From Bacillus sp. PK3_68 (GTDB taxonomy: Bacteria > Bacillota > Bacilli > Bacillales > Domibacillaceae), in contig NZ_NQYC01000001.1 in NCBI RefSeq assembly GCF_003600835.1, forward strand, positions 868,001-932,000: DNA of 64,000 nt. Reading direction: 5' to 3'. Below, in pieces: positions 29,305-38,134 of this stretch (within the stretch, counting starts at the first letter, position 1; every line of letters begins with the position of its first letter). The position numbers and the translations under genes were made by a program. Below the pieces are notes generated by a model, which saw nothing but the letters and a program-made list of their open reading frames with translations, was not told the origin of the DNA and ran no database searches.

Positions 29305-29335
29305 AGAGTGAATTTACTACAATTCACTCTTTTAT
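29305..29335 (+). terminator. Terminator of the DUF2164 gene
   Basis: AGAGTGAAT and ATTCACTCT arms, then TTTTATTG. Confidence 0.75.
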
Positions 29336-29482
29336 TGTATTCTTTGCACTTGTATCCTTAAACCAGTTACGGCTTTCGATTCTTCATGACTCCTATATAG
29401 AAGCGGCTAGGTTTGCCTGGCTTTGTTCGGATAAATAACAGAAAAGCCAGCCATACTACTACTGGAAGGTGGTGTATTGGTT

Positions 29483-29767
29483 ATGGTTTTCCCTACCGTG
29501 CATACAAACTTTTGGGATGCTGTCATCGCAGTGCCTGTAGTCATGATCCTAACACAGCTAATAAAAATGTTCTTTCACACACCTAAGTCACTCGTTCCGC
29601 TTATAGCCCTTTTTAATGGTTTGCTTATATCTATCTTTATCAGCCACAATGGCCATCTCACCGCAGGATTATTTATGGGCTGGTTCTATGGTTATGCAGC
29701 AATAGGTTCTTACGCTTCTTTAAAAACGAGCGTTCTTTCCTATCTAAAAAAAGTTAGACGTGAGTAA
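29483..29767 (+). CDS. Small multi-pass membrane protein, holin-like
   Basis: About 94 residues with three hydrophobic segments (about 9-24, 36-52 and 58-75) and a basic C-terminal tail (KKVRRE), an arrangement seen in small holin-like proteins. GGAAGGTGG lies before both a TTG (29477) and this ATG. There is no lysin or phage gene nearby, so a phage role is not supported. Confidence 0.6.
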   Translation: MVFPTVHTNFWDAVIAVPVVMILTQLIKMFFHTPKSLVPLIALFNGLLISIFISHNGHLTAGLFMGWFYGYAAIGSYASLKTSVLSYLKKVRRE

Positions 29768-30123
29768 TGCGCCTTTTGCTGTCGTTTATTTGTTAAGCTT
29801 GAGAAAGTGACTCTCCTGATTGTCACTTTCCTTGAACTCCTTCCTCTCCCTCTCACTACCCGACTTCTATTTTCTTTCATGCTATTCTTAAGAACCCTCT
29901 TCATTTAATCAAGAGAATGACTCCAATTGATTAGAGGAACGTTGTTAAACACACTGGCCAGACCTACTCTAGCAAACCGATTTACTATAAACTCCCCCTA
30001 TTCTCGCAATTAGCAATTGACCATGAAAACCGGCAATGATAGGATTAGAGAATTAAAGGAATAAAATAACAATCCCATCTTCAATACTTGACAGTAATGT
30101 GGATTTAAAGGAAGTGCCCTATT
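29768..30123. other. intergenic, no gene recognised
   Basis: It contains a nine-base hairpin (GAAAGTGAC/GTCACTTTC, 29803-29830) that may end the preceding gene. Nothing else is supported. Confidence 0.5.
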
Positions 30124-30981
30124 GTGTCAAATCAACAAGATTTAGTACGCGATACCAGCCAGGACCGTCTTCATGCTGATTGCGGAAGCTGTTTTGGCTT
30201 GTGCTGCGTTGCTTTACCTTTTGCCGCTTCAGCAGACTTTGCCTTGAATAAAGATGGAGGGGCTCCTTGTTCGAATTTACAAACGAATTTTCGCTGCAGT
30301 ATTCATAAAGACCTGAGACAAAAAGGGTTTCGAGGCTGCACGGTTTATGAATGCTTTGGCGCGGGACAAAAAGTTTCCCAAATTATTTTTAAAGGAAAAG
30401 ATTGGCGAAGCGCCCCCGAAACGGCCAAGCAAATGTTTGATGTATTCCCTATTGTACAGCAGCTTCACGAGATGCTTTGGTATTTAACCGAAGCCCTGAC
30501 ATTAGAAGCTGCCACCCTCATCCATAACGAACTTCGCTCGGCTCTAGAGAAAACAGAACAGCTTACCCATCTCAGTCCTGAGGCTATTGCTGAACTGGAT
30601 CTACCGGCGCATAGATCTGATATCAACCTTCTGCTTTTGCGTACTAGCGAGCTCGTACGAGCGGGGGTATCCCCGAAACAAAGAGGGGCTAAGAAACGCC
30701 AAAAGCCTATCGGCAGAGGAGCCGACTTAATCGGGGCCAACCTTAAAGGCGCTAATCTAAGGGGAGCAGATTTAAGAGGGGCTCTCCTTATAGCTGCTGA
30801 TCTCCGGGAAGCGGACTTAAGAGTAACTGATCTGATCGGCGCCGATTTTCGGGATGCGGACCTTAGCGGAGCTGATCTTACAGGATGTATTTTTCTTACG
30901 CAAGCCCAAGTGAATGCAGCGAAAGGAAACACCAAAACCAAGCTCCCTTCCGCGCTAACTCCTCCAGCACATTGGTCATAA
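30124..30981 (+). CDS. Pentapeptide-repeat protein with cysteine-rich N-terminal domain
   Basis: A 285-residue protein of two parts. Residues 1-110 hold at least seven cysteines (ADCGSCFGLCC, PCSNL, FRCSIH, GCTVYECFG), a pattern that could bind metal. Residues 200-260 are about ten pentapeptide repeats of A(D/N)LxG type (GADLIGANLKGANLRGADLR), which form a right-handed beta helix. Related proteins can mimic DNA, for example to guard gyrase, but no such role is shown here. The start is GTG after AAGGAAG. An IS3-family element has inserted into the loop of the terminator hairpin that follows. Confidence 0.82.
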   Translation: MSNQQDLVRDTSQDRLHADCGSCFGLCCVALPFAASADFALNKDGGAPCSNLQTNFRCSIHKDLRQKGFRGCTVYECFGAGQKVSQIIFKGKDWRSAPETAKQMFDVFPIVQQLHEMLWYLTEALTLEAATLIHNELRSALEKTEQLTHLSPEAIAELDLPAHRSDINLLLLRTSELVRAGVSPKQRGAKKRQKPIGRGADLIGANLKGANLRGADLRGALLIAADLREADLRVTDLIGADFRDADLSGADLTGCIFLTQAQVNAAKGNTKTKLPSALTPPAHWS

Positions 30982-30990
30982 CAACGAGTC

Positions 30991-31008
30991 AAAAAACCCT
31001 TCTTACTT
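30991..31008 (+). terminator. Left arm of a terminator split by an insertion sequence
   Basis: AAAAAACCCTTCTTACTT lies just before the IS. Its partner, ACTTAAACAAGAAGGGCTTTTT, lies just after the IS at 32291-32312. Without the IS and one ACTT copy the two form AACCCTTCTT/AAGAAGGGCTTTTT, a standard terminator for the pentapeptide gene. Confidence 0.75.
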
Positions 31009-31048
31009 GGGACTGACCCCTATTTTTGAGACAGGGATCAAAACACCT

Positions 31049-31897
31049 TTAAGCAGCCAGCTGCCGATACTTGACCGGTGGCTGGTTGTTTAGTTTCGCT
31101 TGAATACGGATATGGTTATAATAGTGAATATAGCTTTCGACAGTTTGCTCTACGATAGCCGTCGTAGTGCTTGTCAACTCGTCGAGATAGAACGTTTCAG
31201 ACTTTAGCGAGGAATGAAACGATTCGATGGAGGCATTATCAGAGGGTGTCCCTTTCCGGGACATACTCATGGTAATGCCTTTTTCTTTGACTGCCTGCTG
31301 ATAAGCATAAGATGTGTACACAGATCCCTGATCGCTGTGCAGAATGCATCCCTCTGGGAGGGGTGGCAGCTGGGCCAGCGTATGTAGCACAAAATCTGTA
31401 TTCTGGCAGCTTCCTAAAGAATAGGCAATGATTTCGCCGTTAAATAAATCCTGAATACTTGAAAGATACAGCTGTTTCTGGCCAAAAGGCAAGTATGTAA
31501 TATCTGTGACGAGCTTTTGAAGAGGCTGATTTGCCTGGAAATCTCCTTTTAACAGGTTATCGGAAATATGACAGGGCTGTCCTGTTCGTTTGCGTTTCTT
31601 CACTTTTACCCGGCACTGCCAGCCATACTTCTGCATTACACGCTGTACCGCTTTATGGTTAATCGACATCTCTCGTTTTAATAAGGCCGTGATTTTACGA
31701 TAACCATATCGAAACTTAAGGTCCCGGCACAACGTGCCGATTTTTCGTTCAACGATCTGCCTGGCTGTTTCTTTCCGGCTCCTGCTCTTCCAGCGATAAT
31801 AAGTGGATCTAGCAATGCCGAGATGCCGGCATATTTCCCTGACGGGCATGCTGGTTTGGAGTTCTTTTACTAATTCTACAGCTGTTTCTGGGACCAC
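31049..31897 (-). CDS. IS3-family transposase OrfB (DDE catalytic part)
   Basis: A 282-residue DDE integrase-like domain. It has an N-terminal HTH_21 region (VREICRHLGIARSTYYRW), then the catalytic Asp in VTDITYLPF, the second Asp in LHSDQGSVYTS and Glu in DNASIESFHSSLKSE, with about 35 residues between the second and third. In IS3 elements it is made as an OrfAB fusion by -1 frameshifting at A AAA AAG (31918-31924 on the plus strand), where the fused reading continues KKVQRIGEEVVPETAVEL. Confidence 0.93.
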   Translation of the reverse strand: MVPETAVELVKELQTSMPVREICRHLGIARSTYYRWKSRSRKETARQIVERKIGTLCRDLKFRYGYRKITALLKREMSINHKAVQRVMQKYGWQCRVKVKKRKRTGQPCHISDNLLKGDFQANQPLQKLVTDITYLPFGQKQLYLSSIQDLFNGEIIAYSLGSCQNTDFVLHTLAQLPPLPEGCILHSDQGSVYTSYAYQQAVKEKGITMSMSRKGTPSDNASIESFHSSLKSETFYLDELTSTTTAIVEQTVESYIHYYNHIRIQAKLNNQPPVKYRQLAA

Positions 31898-32199
31898 TTC
31901 CTCTCCAATTCTTTGTACTTTTTTAGTACTTCAATCTGCTGTTTCAAATACCGATTTTCTTCCTTCAGTTTCTCTGTTTCACTTTCATACTCAGCCCCTT
32001 TTCCGAAGGAATACTGCTTGCCCACTGGCTGTTCAAATCGATGAAACTCGCCTGCTTTGTACCATTTCATCCATGTTTTAAGCTGTGTCTTATTTCGAAT
32101 GTTTAATTCCTTTAAGACTTCTTTGACCGGCACCCCAGCTAATCTCATTTTTACAGCCTTCATTTTTACTTCCGCTGGATAACTGACTCTTGTCCCCAT
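31876..32199 (-). CDS. IS3-family transposase OrfA (DNA-binding part)
   Basis: About 107 residues. A helix-turn-helix region (AEVKMKAVKMRLAGVPVKEV, then LKTWMKWYK) is followed by a leucine-zipper-like coiled coil (ESETEKLKEENRYLKQQIEVL) for multimerisation. The ATG at 32197-32199 follows TTGGAGGTG; a longer frame reaches into the inverted repeat and is unlikely. It ends 22 bases into orfB. Confidence 0.92.
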   Translation of the reverse strand: MGTRVSYPAEVKMKAVKMRLAGVPVKEVLKELNIRNKTQLKTWMKWYKAGEFHRFEQPVGKQYSFGKGAEYESETEKLKEENRYLKQQIEVLKKYKELERKWSQKQL

Positions 32200-32341
32200 A
32201 GAAAAACACCTCCAAGTTATTTTCGAGTATCCCATACTCGTTTTCAACTTAAAGGTGTTTTTTATTTGTCTCACTTTATGGGGTCAGTCCACTTAAACAA
32301 GAAGGGCTTTTTAGTTCCTTGTTATATATATGTCTTATCAA

Positions 32342-32962
32342 CTAATTTTTTTCGCTGTGCTTGCTTTCTGGCTTTTGAGCGACAATTTGAATGACATGGG
32401 ACAAACCATTATGCATTTCTCCTTCGTGCCGGACTACTTCCCCCATAAAAAAATGAATGATACGCCAATCGGAAAATACTTCTAAAAACTCTTCCGGCGC
32501 ATATAAAAGATCAATGTCTTGCGGCCCTCCGCTTTTATAAGGAATTTGGTAAAGAGAATAAACCTCTGTCACAAAATACCCTTCCGGCTTCACCGCTTCC
32601 TTAATATTACGAAGCGTTTTTTGCCGTAATTTTGTTGGAAAATGCCCGAAAATACAAACGACCTCATCCCATCGGTCTCTCTCCCATTGTGCCTCGTTCA
32701 AATCGACCAGCTCTGTTTGAACAACTGTTCCTCTTGAAGCAGCAAGTTTTTTCGTTTTCTCTAATCCAGACTCAGCATAATCCCAAGCAGTGACCTTCAT
32801 TCCCTGTTCCGCTAAAAAAACTGCATTGCGTCCTTCTCCCTCTGCAATGGCTAATGCGTCACCTGATAACTGCAGTTTCTTTTGGACCTCTTCTAAAAAA
32901 ACGTTGGGGTGCGTTCCATATACATACTTTTCATTTTGAAATCGGTTATTCCACCTATTCAT
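32342..32962 (-). CDS. Class I SAM-dependent methyltransferase (TehB-like)
   Basis: About 206 residues. It starts MNRWNNRFQNEKYVYGTHPN, typical of TehB/thiopurine-type methyltransferases. The SAM-binding glycine motif is AIAEGEGRNAVFLA near residue 39, the acidic loop ends in TAWDYAE, and motif IV is VVCIFGHFP. ATG at 32960-32962 is ten bases after AAAGGAGAG. The methyl acceptor is unknown. Confidence 0.88.
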   Translation of the reverse strand: MNRWNNRFQNEKYVYGTHPNVFLEEVQKKLQLSGDALAIAEGEGRNAVFLAEQGMKVTAWDYAESGLEKTKKLAASRGTVVQTELVDLNEAQWERDRWDEVVCIFGHFPTKLRQKTLRNIKEAVKPEGYFVTEVYSLYQIPYKSGGPQDIDLLYAPEEFLEVFSDWRIIHFFMGEVVRHEGEMHNGLSHVIQIVAQKPESKHSEKN

Positions 32963-33248
32963 CTGTCTCTCTCCTTTCATGCCAATCATTCTGTCCATCT
33001 TTTTTGCAAAATGGATTATGATTCATCTTCTTGCACTTATACGTGTGTACAACCTTTCTCTTCGGGCCTACACAGCTAAAAGTCTGTCCAAGAAGTCCTC
33101 AGCCCTAACAGAATTTAAAAAATTAGAAACCATTTACAAGCAAGGTCGCTCCGCATTCTAGATGTACTTACTCATAATAGTATTATAAAATACACATGGG
33201 GGTATACCAAAATTTATGTGACTGCTTAGCAAAACACTTGTTTACACA

Positions 33249-33298
33249 GTAAAAGTGATCAACTCTATTGGATGAAAAGTTGATCACTTTACTTTTTA
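33249..33298. terminator. Terminator after the TRAP transporter operon
   Basis: GTAAAAGTGATCAACT and AGTTGATCACTTTAC arms (one bulge) around a 13-base loop, directly after the dctM stop. The better U-tract is on the plus strand (CTTTTTATT), so it may be bidirectional. Confidence 0.6.
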
Positions 33299-34579
33299 TT
33301 ATAGTGTAGTTAAAAACATAGAAATTTGTGGAACATACGTAATGATTAACAAGTCGACAATCATGATAAGAATAAATGGGACGACTGCACGAATAAGCCT
33401 GTCGTATGACACGTCTGCAATCCCCTTAACGACAAACAAATCTAAACCAACAGGTGGAGTAATAAGTCCTATCGATAAATTCACCACCATGACAAGCCCA
33501 AAGAAAACTGGATCTATCCCGACTCCTATAGCAATCGGTAACAGCAAAGGCGTTAAAATAGTGATGGCTGCCGAAGCATTCAAAAAGCATCCGGCAATAA
33601 AGAAAATAACATTAAATAAGAATAGAATTATATACTGGTTGCTGGAAAGGTGCATGACGAGAGAAGCAAGTTGTTGAGGAATCTGTTCAGCCGTCAGAAG
33701 CCAGCCAAAAAGATTGGCCCCAGCTATAATGAATACTACCATTGCTGTCATCTTCGCTGCATTTAGGAAAGCGGCAGGCATATCACTCCATTTCATATCT
33801 TTATAAATAAACTTACTTACAACAAATGCATAAGCGGCTGCTACAGCTCCGGCTTCTGTCGGCGTAAAAATCCCACCGCGAATTCCAAAAATAATAATCA
33901 ATGGCAGAACTAGCGCCAAAACTCCTTCCATCAGTGCTTTTTTGAAAGAAACAAACTCAAATTTTCCTTTTTCCTCCAAATAATTCTTTTTCTTAGTCAT
34001 CCAGTAATTGACGAACATAATCGATAATCCGATTAAAATGCCAGGAATAATGCCGGCAGTGAACAAATCTCCAATAGACACCCCTGCAGTCACTCCGTAC
34101 ACAATCATGGGAATCGAAGGAGGAATGACGATAGCAATTGTGCCAGCACTCGCCACAGTAGCAGCCGCAAAACCTTTATCATAGCCTTTTTTCTCCATCA
34201 TCGGAATCATCATTTTTCCAACCGCAGCTGTATCCGCAGCGCCTGAGCCCGATACACCAGCAAAAAACATAGCTGTTAGCGTGGAAACTTGGGCAAGCCC
34301 CGACCTAATCCATCCGACCGTTGCAAAAGCAAAACCGGCTATCCGTTGTCCCATGCTGCCTGCCATCATGAATTCCCCGGCCAGCATAAAAAATGGAATG
34401 GCGAGCAAAGGAAAGGAATCTACTGAAGTCAGCAGCCTCTGCGGCACTACCTCCAAAGGGACGTAATAAATGCTAGTAACAAAACCGGCTATCGAGGCCC
34501 AAATAAGCGAAATAGCAATAGGGACACCGAGGGTCATAAGTAAAAAGAGAAGGGCAATTACGACAATTGCAATCGTCAT
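33299..34579 (-). CDS. dctM: TRAP transporter large membrane subunit
   Basis: A 426-residue integral membrane protein of about twelve helices, DctM family. VSGSGAADTAAVGKMMIPMMEKKGYDKGFAAA and the later GLITPPVGLDLFVV are the family's conserved hairpin-loop motifs. It carries substrate into the cell with Na+ symport, fed by DctP. Eighteen bases separate it from dctQ, with GGAAGGTG before ATG. Confidence 0.95.
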   Translation of the reverse strand: MTIAIVVIALLFLLMTLGVPIAISLIWASIAGFVTSIYYVPLEVVPQRLLTSVDSFPLLAIPFFMLAGEFMMAGSMGQRIAGFAFATVGWIRSGLAQVSTLTAMFFAGVSGSGAADTAAVGKMMIPMMEKKGYDKGFAAATVASAGTIAIVIPPSIPMIVYGVTAGVSIGDLFTAGIIPGILIGLSIMFVNYWMTKKKNYLEEKGKFEFVSFKKALMEGVLALVLPLIIIFGIRGGIFTPTEAGAVAAAYAFVVSKFIYKDMKWSDMPAAFLNAAKMTAMVVFIIAGANLFGWLLTAEQIPQQLASLVMHLSSNQYIILFLFNVIFFIAGCFLNASAAITILTPLLLPIAIGVGIDPVFFGLVMVVNLSIGLITPPVGLDLFVVKGIADVSYDRLIRAVVPFILIMIVDLLIITYVPQISMFLTTL

Positions 34580-34597
34580 CTACTTCACCTTCCTTTT

Positions 34598-35170
34598 TTA
34601 TAGTTGGATGTCTGTTCCTGCTTTCCTCCCAGACGATCCGCTGCTCTCTACTTCTTTTGTTCTTAGCAGTGACAGATGGGCAATAGCATGAATGAGACAT
34701 ATAACGGAACTGACTACAACTGCTCCGTAAATCCAGATCATATTAAGCCCGAGGGATGGGGAAATTTGCTGGCTCGCGAATTTTAAAATACGTAAGCCAT
34801 AGATGATCAAAAATACAAACAGCGCTGAATTTATCACTTCAATGAATCCCGCCATTCCCATTTTCCACTTTTCAGGCAAGCGATTAATGAATACTTCCAC
34901 TCGTGCATGGCCTTTATTTTTATATACAGTTCCGATTCCAAGAAAAACCACCCAAACAAACAAATAACGTATCAGCTCTTCTATCCATGTAAGGTTAAAT
35001 ACACTGAAATCTATCATCGGAAGAGCTTCCTTTATTATAGAGCTTTGAAGAATAAACCGGGAAACCACCTGATAGACGGTTCCAATAAAAGCTGCTGAAA
35101 ATAAAAAAATAATTATGACACGGCTCGCCTGGTCAATCCTGAAGCTAAGTTTAGGGAAAAATCCTCTCAT
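34598..35170 (-). CDS. dctQ: TRAP transporter small membrane subunit
   Basis: About 190 residues with four hydrophobic helices. TWIEELIRYLFVWVVFLG and KGHARVEVF are the DctQ signature. The ATG at 35168-35170 is eight bases after AAAGGG; the GTG three codons earlier is too close to it. It lies between dctP and dctM as usual. Confidence 0.92.
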   Translation of the reverse strand: MRGFFPKLSFRIDQASRVIIIFLFSAAFIGTVYQVVSRFILQSSIIKEALPMIDFSVFNLTWIEELIRYLFVWVVFLGIGTVYKNKGHARVEVFINRLPEKWKMGMAGFIEVINSALFVFLIIYGLRILKFASQQISPSLGLNMIWIYGAVVVSSVICLIHAIAHLSLLRTKEVESSGSSGRKAGTDIQL

Positions 35171-35182
35171 TTTTTTCACCCT

Positions 35183-36178
35183 TTATTTTAAGTTTTCCAC
35201 TTCTTGGATCAGGTCCTTGCCAATTGATTCTTCAAACTCTTTATATACGGGCTCTGCCGTTCTCTTAAATGAGGCCAGGTCAGGTGCCTCCTCAATCTGT
35301 ATATCACTTTCCCTCAATTGTTCTAACAGCTTTTTTTCCTCTTGCACAGCAAGTTTCCTTTCATATTGAATGGCTTCTTTAGCGGATTTTTTTATCACTT
35401 TTTGAAGGTCGGAGGGCATCGTATCGAAGGTCGTCTTGCTCATCAGAAAAATGGCAGCATCATAATTATGTGCAGTTAAGGTGAGGTACTTTTGAACCTC
35501 ATGCAGTTTATTTAAGTAAATTTGGGCCAGAGGGTTTTCCTGTCCATCGACCACTTTCTGTTCTAAAGCGGTATATAATTCCCCAAAGGGAATAGGCACC
35601 GGAGCAGATCCTAAAGCTTTGACGAAAGAAATATAAGGAGGAGACTCTTGAACGCGAAGCTTTAAACCGGAGGCATCATCACTTGTTTTAATCGGCTTTT
35701 TATTATTGGTCAGGTGCCTCCATCCATTTTCCATATATCCTAAGTTAAGCAATCCTTTACTTTCCAAACCGCTTGCGATCTCTTGGCCAATGTCTCCGTC
35801 TAAGACCCGAAAAGCGTGTTCCCTGCTTTCAAATAAGTAAGGCAAATTAAGCAGATTGAACTTTGGGGCAAAATTTGTTACTGGAGCAACAGAGCCAATG
35901 TGAAAATGAATGGAGCCAATTTGAGCACCTTCTATTTGATCACGGCCATTGCCTAATTGACTGCTTGGAAAAATATCAATTCGGACTTTTCCATTAGATC
36001 TTTTCTCAACTAATTCTTTGAATTTTAATGCCCCTTTCTGATAGGGATGTGTCTCGGTCTGCAAATGCCCCAGCCGCAACACATACTCTGCCTCAGCTTT
36101 GCCTTTTGTAGTTGCATGGGAGCACCCGCTCAGGATGAATAAAAGGATGATCAGCAGATAGGATAAGTAAAGTTTCAC
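35183..36178 (-). CDS. dctP: TRAP transporter substrate-binding lipoprotein
   Basis: A 331-residue DctP-family binding protein. A lipobox (ILSGC, Cys near residue 19) shows a lipid-anchored extracytoplasmic protein. LGHLQTETHPYQKGALKFKELVEKRS and DGQENPLAQI near residue 210 are family motifs; the conserved Arg for carboxylate binding is in LKLRVQESPPY. Start is GTG after AAGGAGGG. The ligand is likely an organic acid; a 2-hydroxy acid would match the Ldh2 enzyme upstream. Confidence 0.92.
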   Translation of the reverse strand: MKLYLSYLLIILLFILSGCSHATTKGKAEAEYVLRLGHLQTETHPYQKGALKFKELVEKRSNGKVRIDIFPSSQLGNGRDQIEGAQIGSIHFHIGSVAPVTNFAPKFNLLNLPYLFESREHAFRVLDGDIGQEIASGLESKGLLNLGYMENGWRHLTNNKKPIKTSDDASGLKLRVQESPPYISFVKALGSAPVPIPFGELYTALEQKVVDGQENPLAQIYLNKLHEVQKYLTLTAHNYDAAIFLMSKTTFDTMPSDLQKVIKKSAKEAIQYERKLAVQEEKKLLEQLRESDIQIEEAPDLASFKRTAEPVYKEFEESIGKDLIQEVENLK

Positions 36179-36528
36179 TCAATAATCCCTCCTTTTCTGA
36201 GGTAAGCATTTATAAAACTTCTTATAGACCGAGATACTGCCGTTCTACCCAATCACTAAAGAGAGCTTATAAAATGCTTCTCCTATTAATGATATTTATA
36301 AGGAAAGCGTTCAAGTACATTAAAAAAGAAGGGAATGTCTGCAGAAACTTTTTCTCGCCCCTGAGCAATGATTAATTATACGTATCCCTCAAAACCTTCA
36401 TATTTTGTTCCTTCTCACTTCTGTATTCTCAATAAATATATCATTCAACAAGCAAATGGCCATCAACCGTTCCGCTGTACGCTTTATGCAGCTAAACCAT
36501 GTTTTCTATCAGCGAGCCACAGTACCTC
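36179..36528. other. intergenic, no gene recognised
   Basis: Spacer between the Ldh2-family gene and dctP, both on the minus strand. At 350 bases it is long enough for a separate promoter before dctP, but I cannot point to a convincing one. Confidence 0.5.
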
Positions 36529-37599
36529 TTAAGTTTCCATACTTTGAGTAACAGTTCGAGCCGGAAATTTTATATTGAACTGTTCACCTATTTCCATTAA
36601 TTCTTTCTCCAGAGGAGCAGCTAGCTGAATGCCAGTTTCCTTGCGCTTTTGTTCCTCCCGCTTTCTTCTTTCTCCCGGATAACGGATTTCCTTTATGCCC
36701 GGTACTTTGGAAACCTTTTTCATTTCCTCTAGCAGGTTTTGTATGGAAGGAAAGAATGTCTCTAAATCCATAAACTTTTCCGTATCTATTAAAATGAAAA
36801 AGTGTCCCACATTTGCTTTATCCTCCTCTTCCTCGTTATATATATTTTTAACATAAGGTCCAAAAGCCGCTCCTGAAAGCACTCCTGCCAAGAGTTCCAC
36901 TGCCAGTGCCAGCGCCGAACCTTTAGGCCCTCCCATAGGCAGGACAGAGCCTTTTAACGCCTCCTTAGGATTGTTAGTGGGCTCCCCCTTTTGATCGATT
37001 GCCCAGCCATCAGGTATAGAATCTCCTTGCTGATCAGCAACCATAATTTTCCCTCTTGCAACTACGCTCGTTGATAAATCAATAATCACGGGTGTATCGT
37101 TTCCTGTAGGAAATCCGAAAGCAATCGGATTCGTGCCAAAAAAAGCCTGCTTTCCTCCCCAAGGCGCTATTCCAGAAGGAGAATTAGTAAAACCTATGCA
37201 AATGATATTCCGCTTGCACACTAGCTGACAAAAGTACGAGGCAGCTCCAAAGTGGTTGCTGTTTTTAATAGCAATAGCGACTATTCCCGATTGCTTCACC
37301 ATTTTCATGCCTTTAACCAAAGCATGATAACTGACTACATGGCCAAGTCCATTATGGCCATCCACTACAAGCACCGAATTATTTGCTTTTAGCTGAATAT
37401 CAGGAGTCGCATTAATACGGCCCTCCAGCAGCCTTTTAACATATATAGGCAGACGACTGATTCCATGGCTATCGATTCCCTCCAAATTTGCCTGGATTAA
37501 AGAGGCCGCTACAATCTTCGAGTCGTCCTTTGCCATTCCACTCTTTACGAGCACCGTCTCACAAAAACTCTTTAAGTCCATCGCTGTATAACTGTACAC
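36529..37599 (-). CDS. Ldh2-family (malate/L-lactate-type) dehydrogenase
   Basis: A 356-residue NAD(P)-dependent 2-hydroxyacid (or imino-acid) dehydrogenase of the Ldh2/YlbC-YiaK fold. GIDSHGISRLPIYVKRL near residue 60 carries the catalytic His, NSNHFGAASYFCQL and FFGTNPIAFGFP are family motifs, and GGPKGSALALAVELLAGVLSGA is near 232. The start is GTG after AAGGAGAG; an in-frame ATG six codons later is possible. It is directed the same way as the TRAP genes and probably oxidises the acid they import. Confidence 0.9.
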   Translation of the reverse strand: MYSYTAMDLKSFCETVLVKSGMAKDDSKIVAASLIQANLEGIDSHGISRLPIYVKRLLEGRINATPDIQLKANNSVLVVDGHNGLGHVVSYHALVKGMKMVKQSGIVAIAIKNSNHFGAASYFCQLVCKRNIICIGFTNSPSGIAPWGGKQAFFGTNPIAFGFPTGNDTPVIIDLSTSVVARGKIMVADQQGDSIPDGWAIDQKGEPTNNPKEALKGSVLPMGGPKGSALALAVELLAGVLSGAAFGPYVKNIYNEEEEDKANVGHFFILIDTEKFMDLETFFPSIQNLLEEMKKVSKVPGIKEIRYPGERRKREEQKRKETGIQLAAPLEKELMEIGEQFNIKFPARTVTQSMET

Positions 37600-38090
37600 T
37601 CCATGCTCTCTCCTTTATACTTGCATAAAATTGAATGATCATAGATTCAAGGAACTTTTTATGGACTGAACAACAGGGCGCCTCCCCTTTCGACTGGTCG
37701 TTTTAATATTATGAATATGAAAAAAGCTATCCATCCTCTACTCTTTTATATTAAGATGACGAAAACTCTATACTTTATAGCAGTCACCTACTATGCACCA
37801 GAACGGAGAGCTTCCTTGCCTGGTTGTTCGTTTAAAAATTCTAAAAGCTATTTATAAAAACGCGCCTGCTAGCAGGCGCGTCAATTAGAAACGGTATGTA
37901 AGTGCTGGCCATGTTTAAAAAACCTTTTTCCATGCTTTGAGCAATGAAATAGGTACTGGTAGTCATAATAAAACAGCAGAACTACTTATAAAAATAAAGT
38001 ACTTTTCACTGCTCCTTCCTTTTGCTTCCCATTTAAGTTTTCTTATCATCCACTCTCTGGACAAATCCTGCCATAATCACCAAATAAAAT
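37600..38090. other. intergenic with a perfect 22-base palindrome
   Basis: No intact gene. ACGCGCCTGCTAGCAGGCGCGT (22 bases, 37860-37881) is a perfect palindrome; on the minus strand it is followed by TTTTATAAAT, as in an intrinsic terminator. A 41-codon frame before it on that strand has no ribosome binding site. Confidence 0.6.
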
Positions 38091-38126
38091 AAGGAAGCCT
38101 CCTTCCTTAAAAATGGGCTTCCTTGC
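38091..38126 (-). terminator. Terminator of coaD
   Basis: AAGGAAGCC and GGCTTCCTT arms; on the minus strand followed by ATTTTATTT, nine bases after the coaD stop. Confidence 0.75.
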
Positions 38127-38134
38127 TGAAGGCA

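Larger units (their letters stand above)
31009..32290 (-). mobile_element. IS3-family insertion sequence (IS150-like)
   Basis: About 1.28 kb. The terminal inverted repeats are GGGACTGACCCC (31009-31020) and, inverted, GGGGTCAGTCC (32280-32290), followed inward on both sides by a shared GAGAC. The target duplication is ACTT on each side (31005-31008 and 32291-32294). It encodes OrfA and OrfB in overlapping frames with a slippery A AAA AAG. Both frames look intact, so the element may be active. It sits in the loop of a terminator. Confidence 0.92.

Noticed and set aside
31876-31924. Frame break between the two transposase genes
   Set aside because: This is the normal programmed -1 frameshift of IS3-family elements (A AAA AAG), not a defect.
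37870-37980. A 41-codon minus-strand frame starting MTTSTYFIAQSM
   Set aside because: No ribosome binding site; it runs through the palindrome and its sequence is unremarkable.
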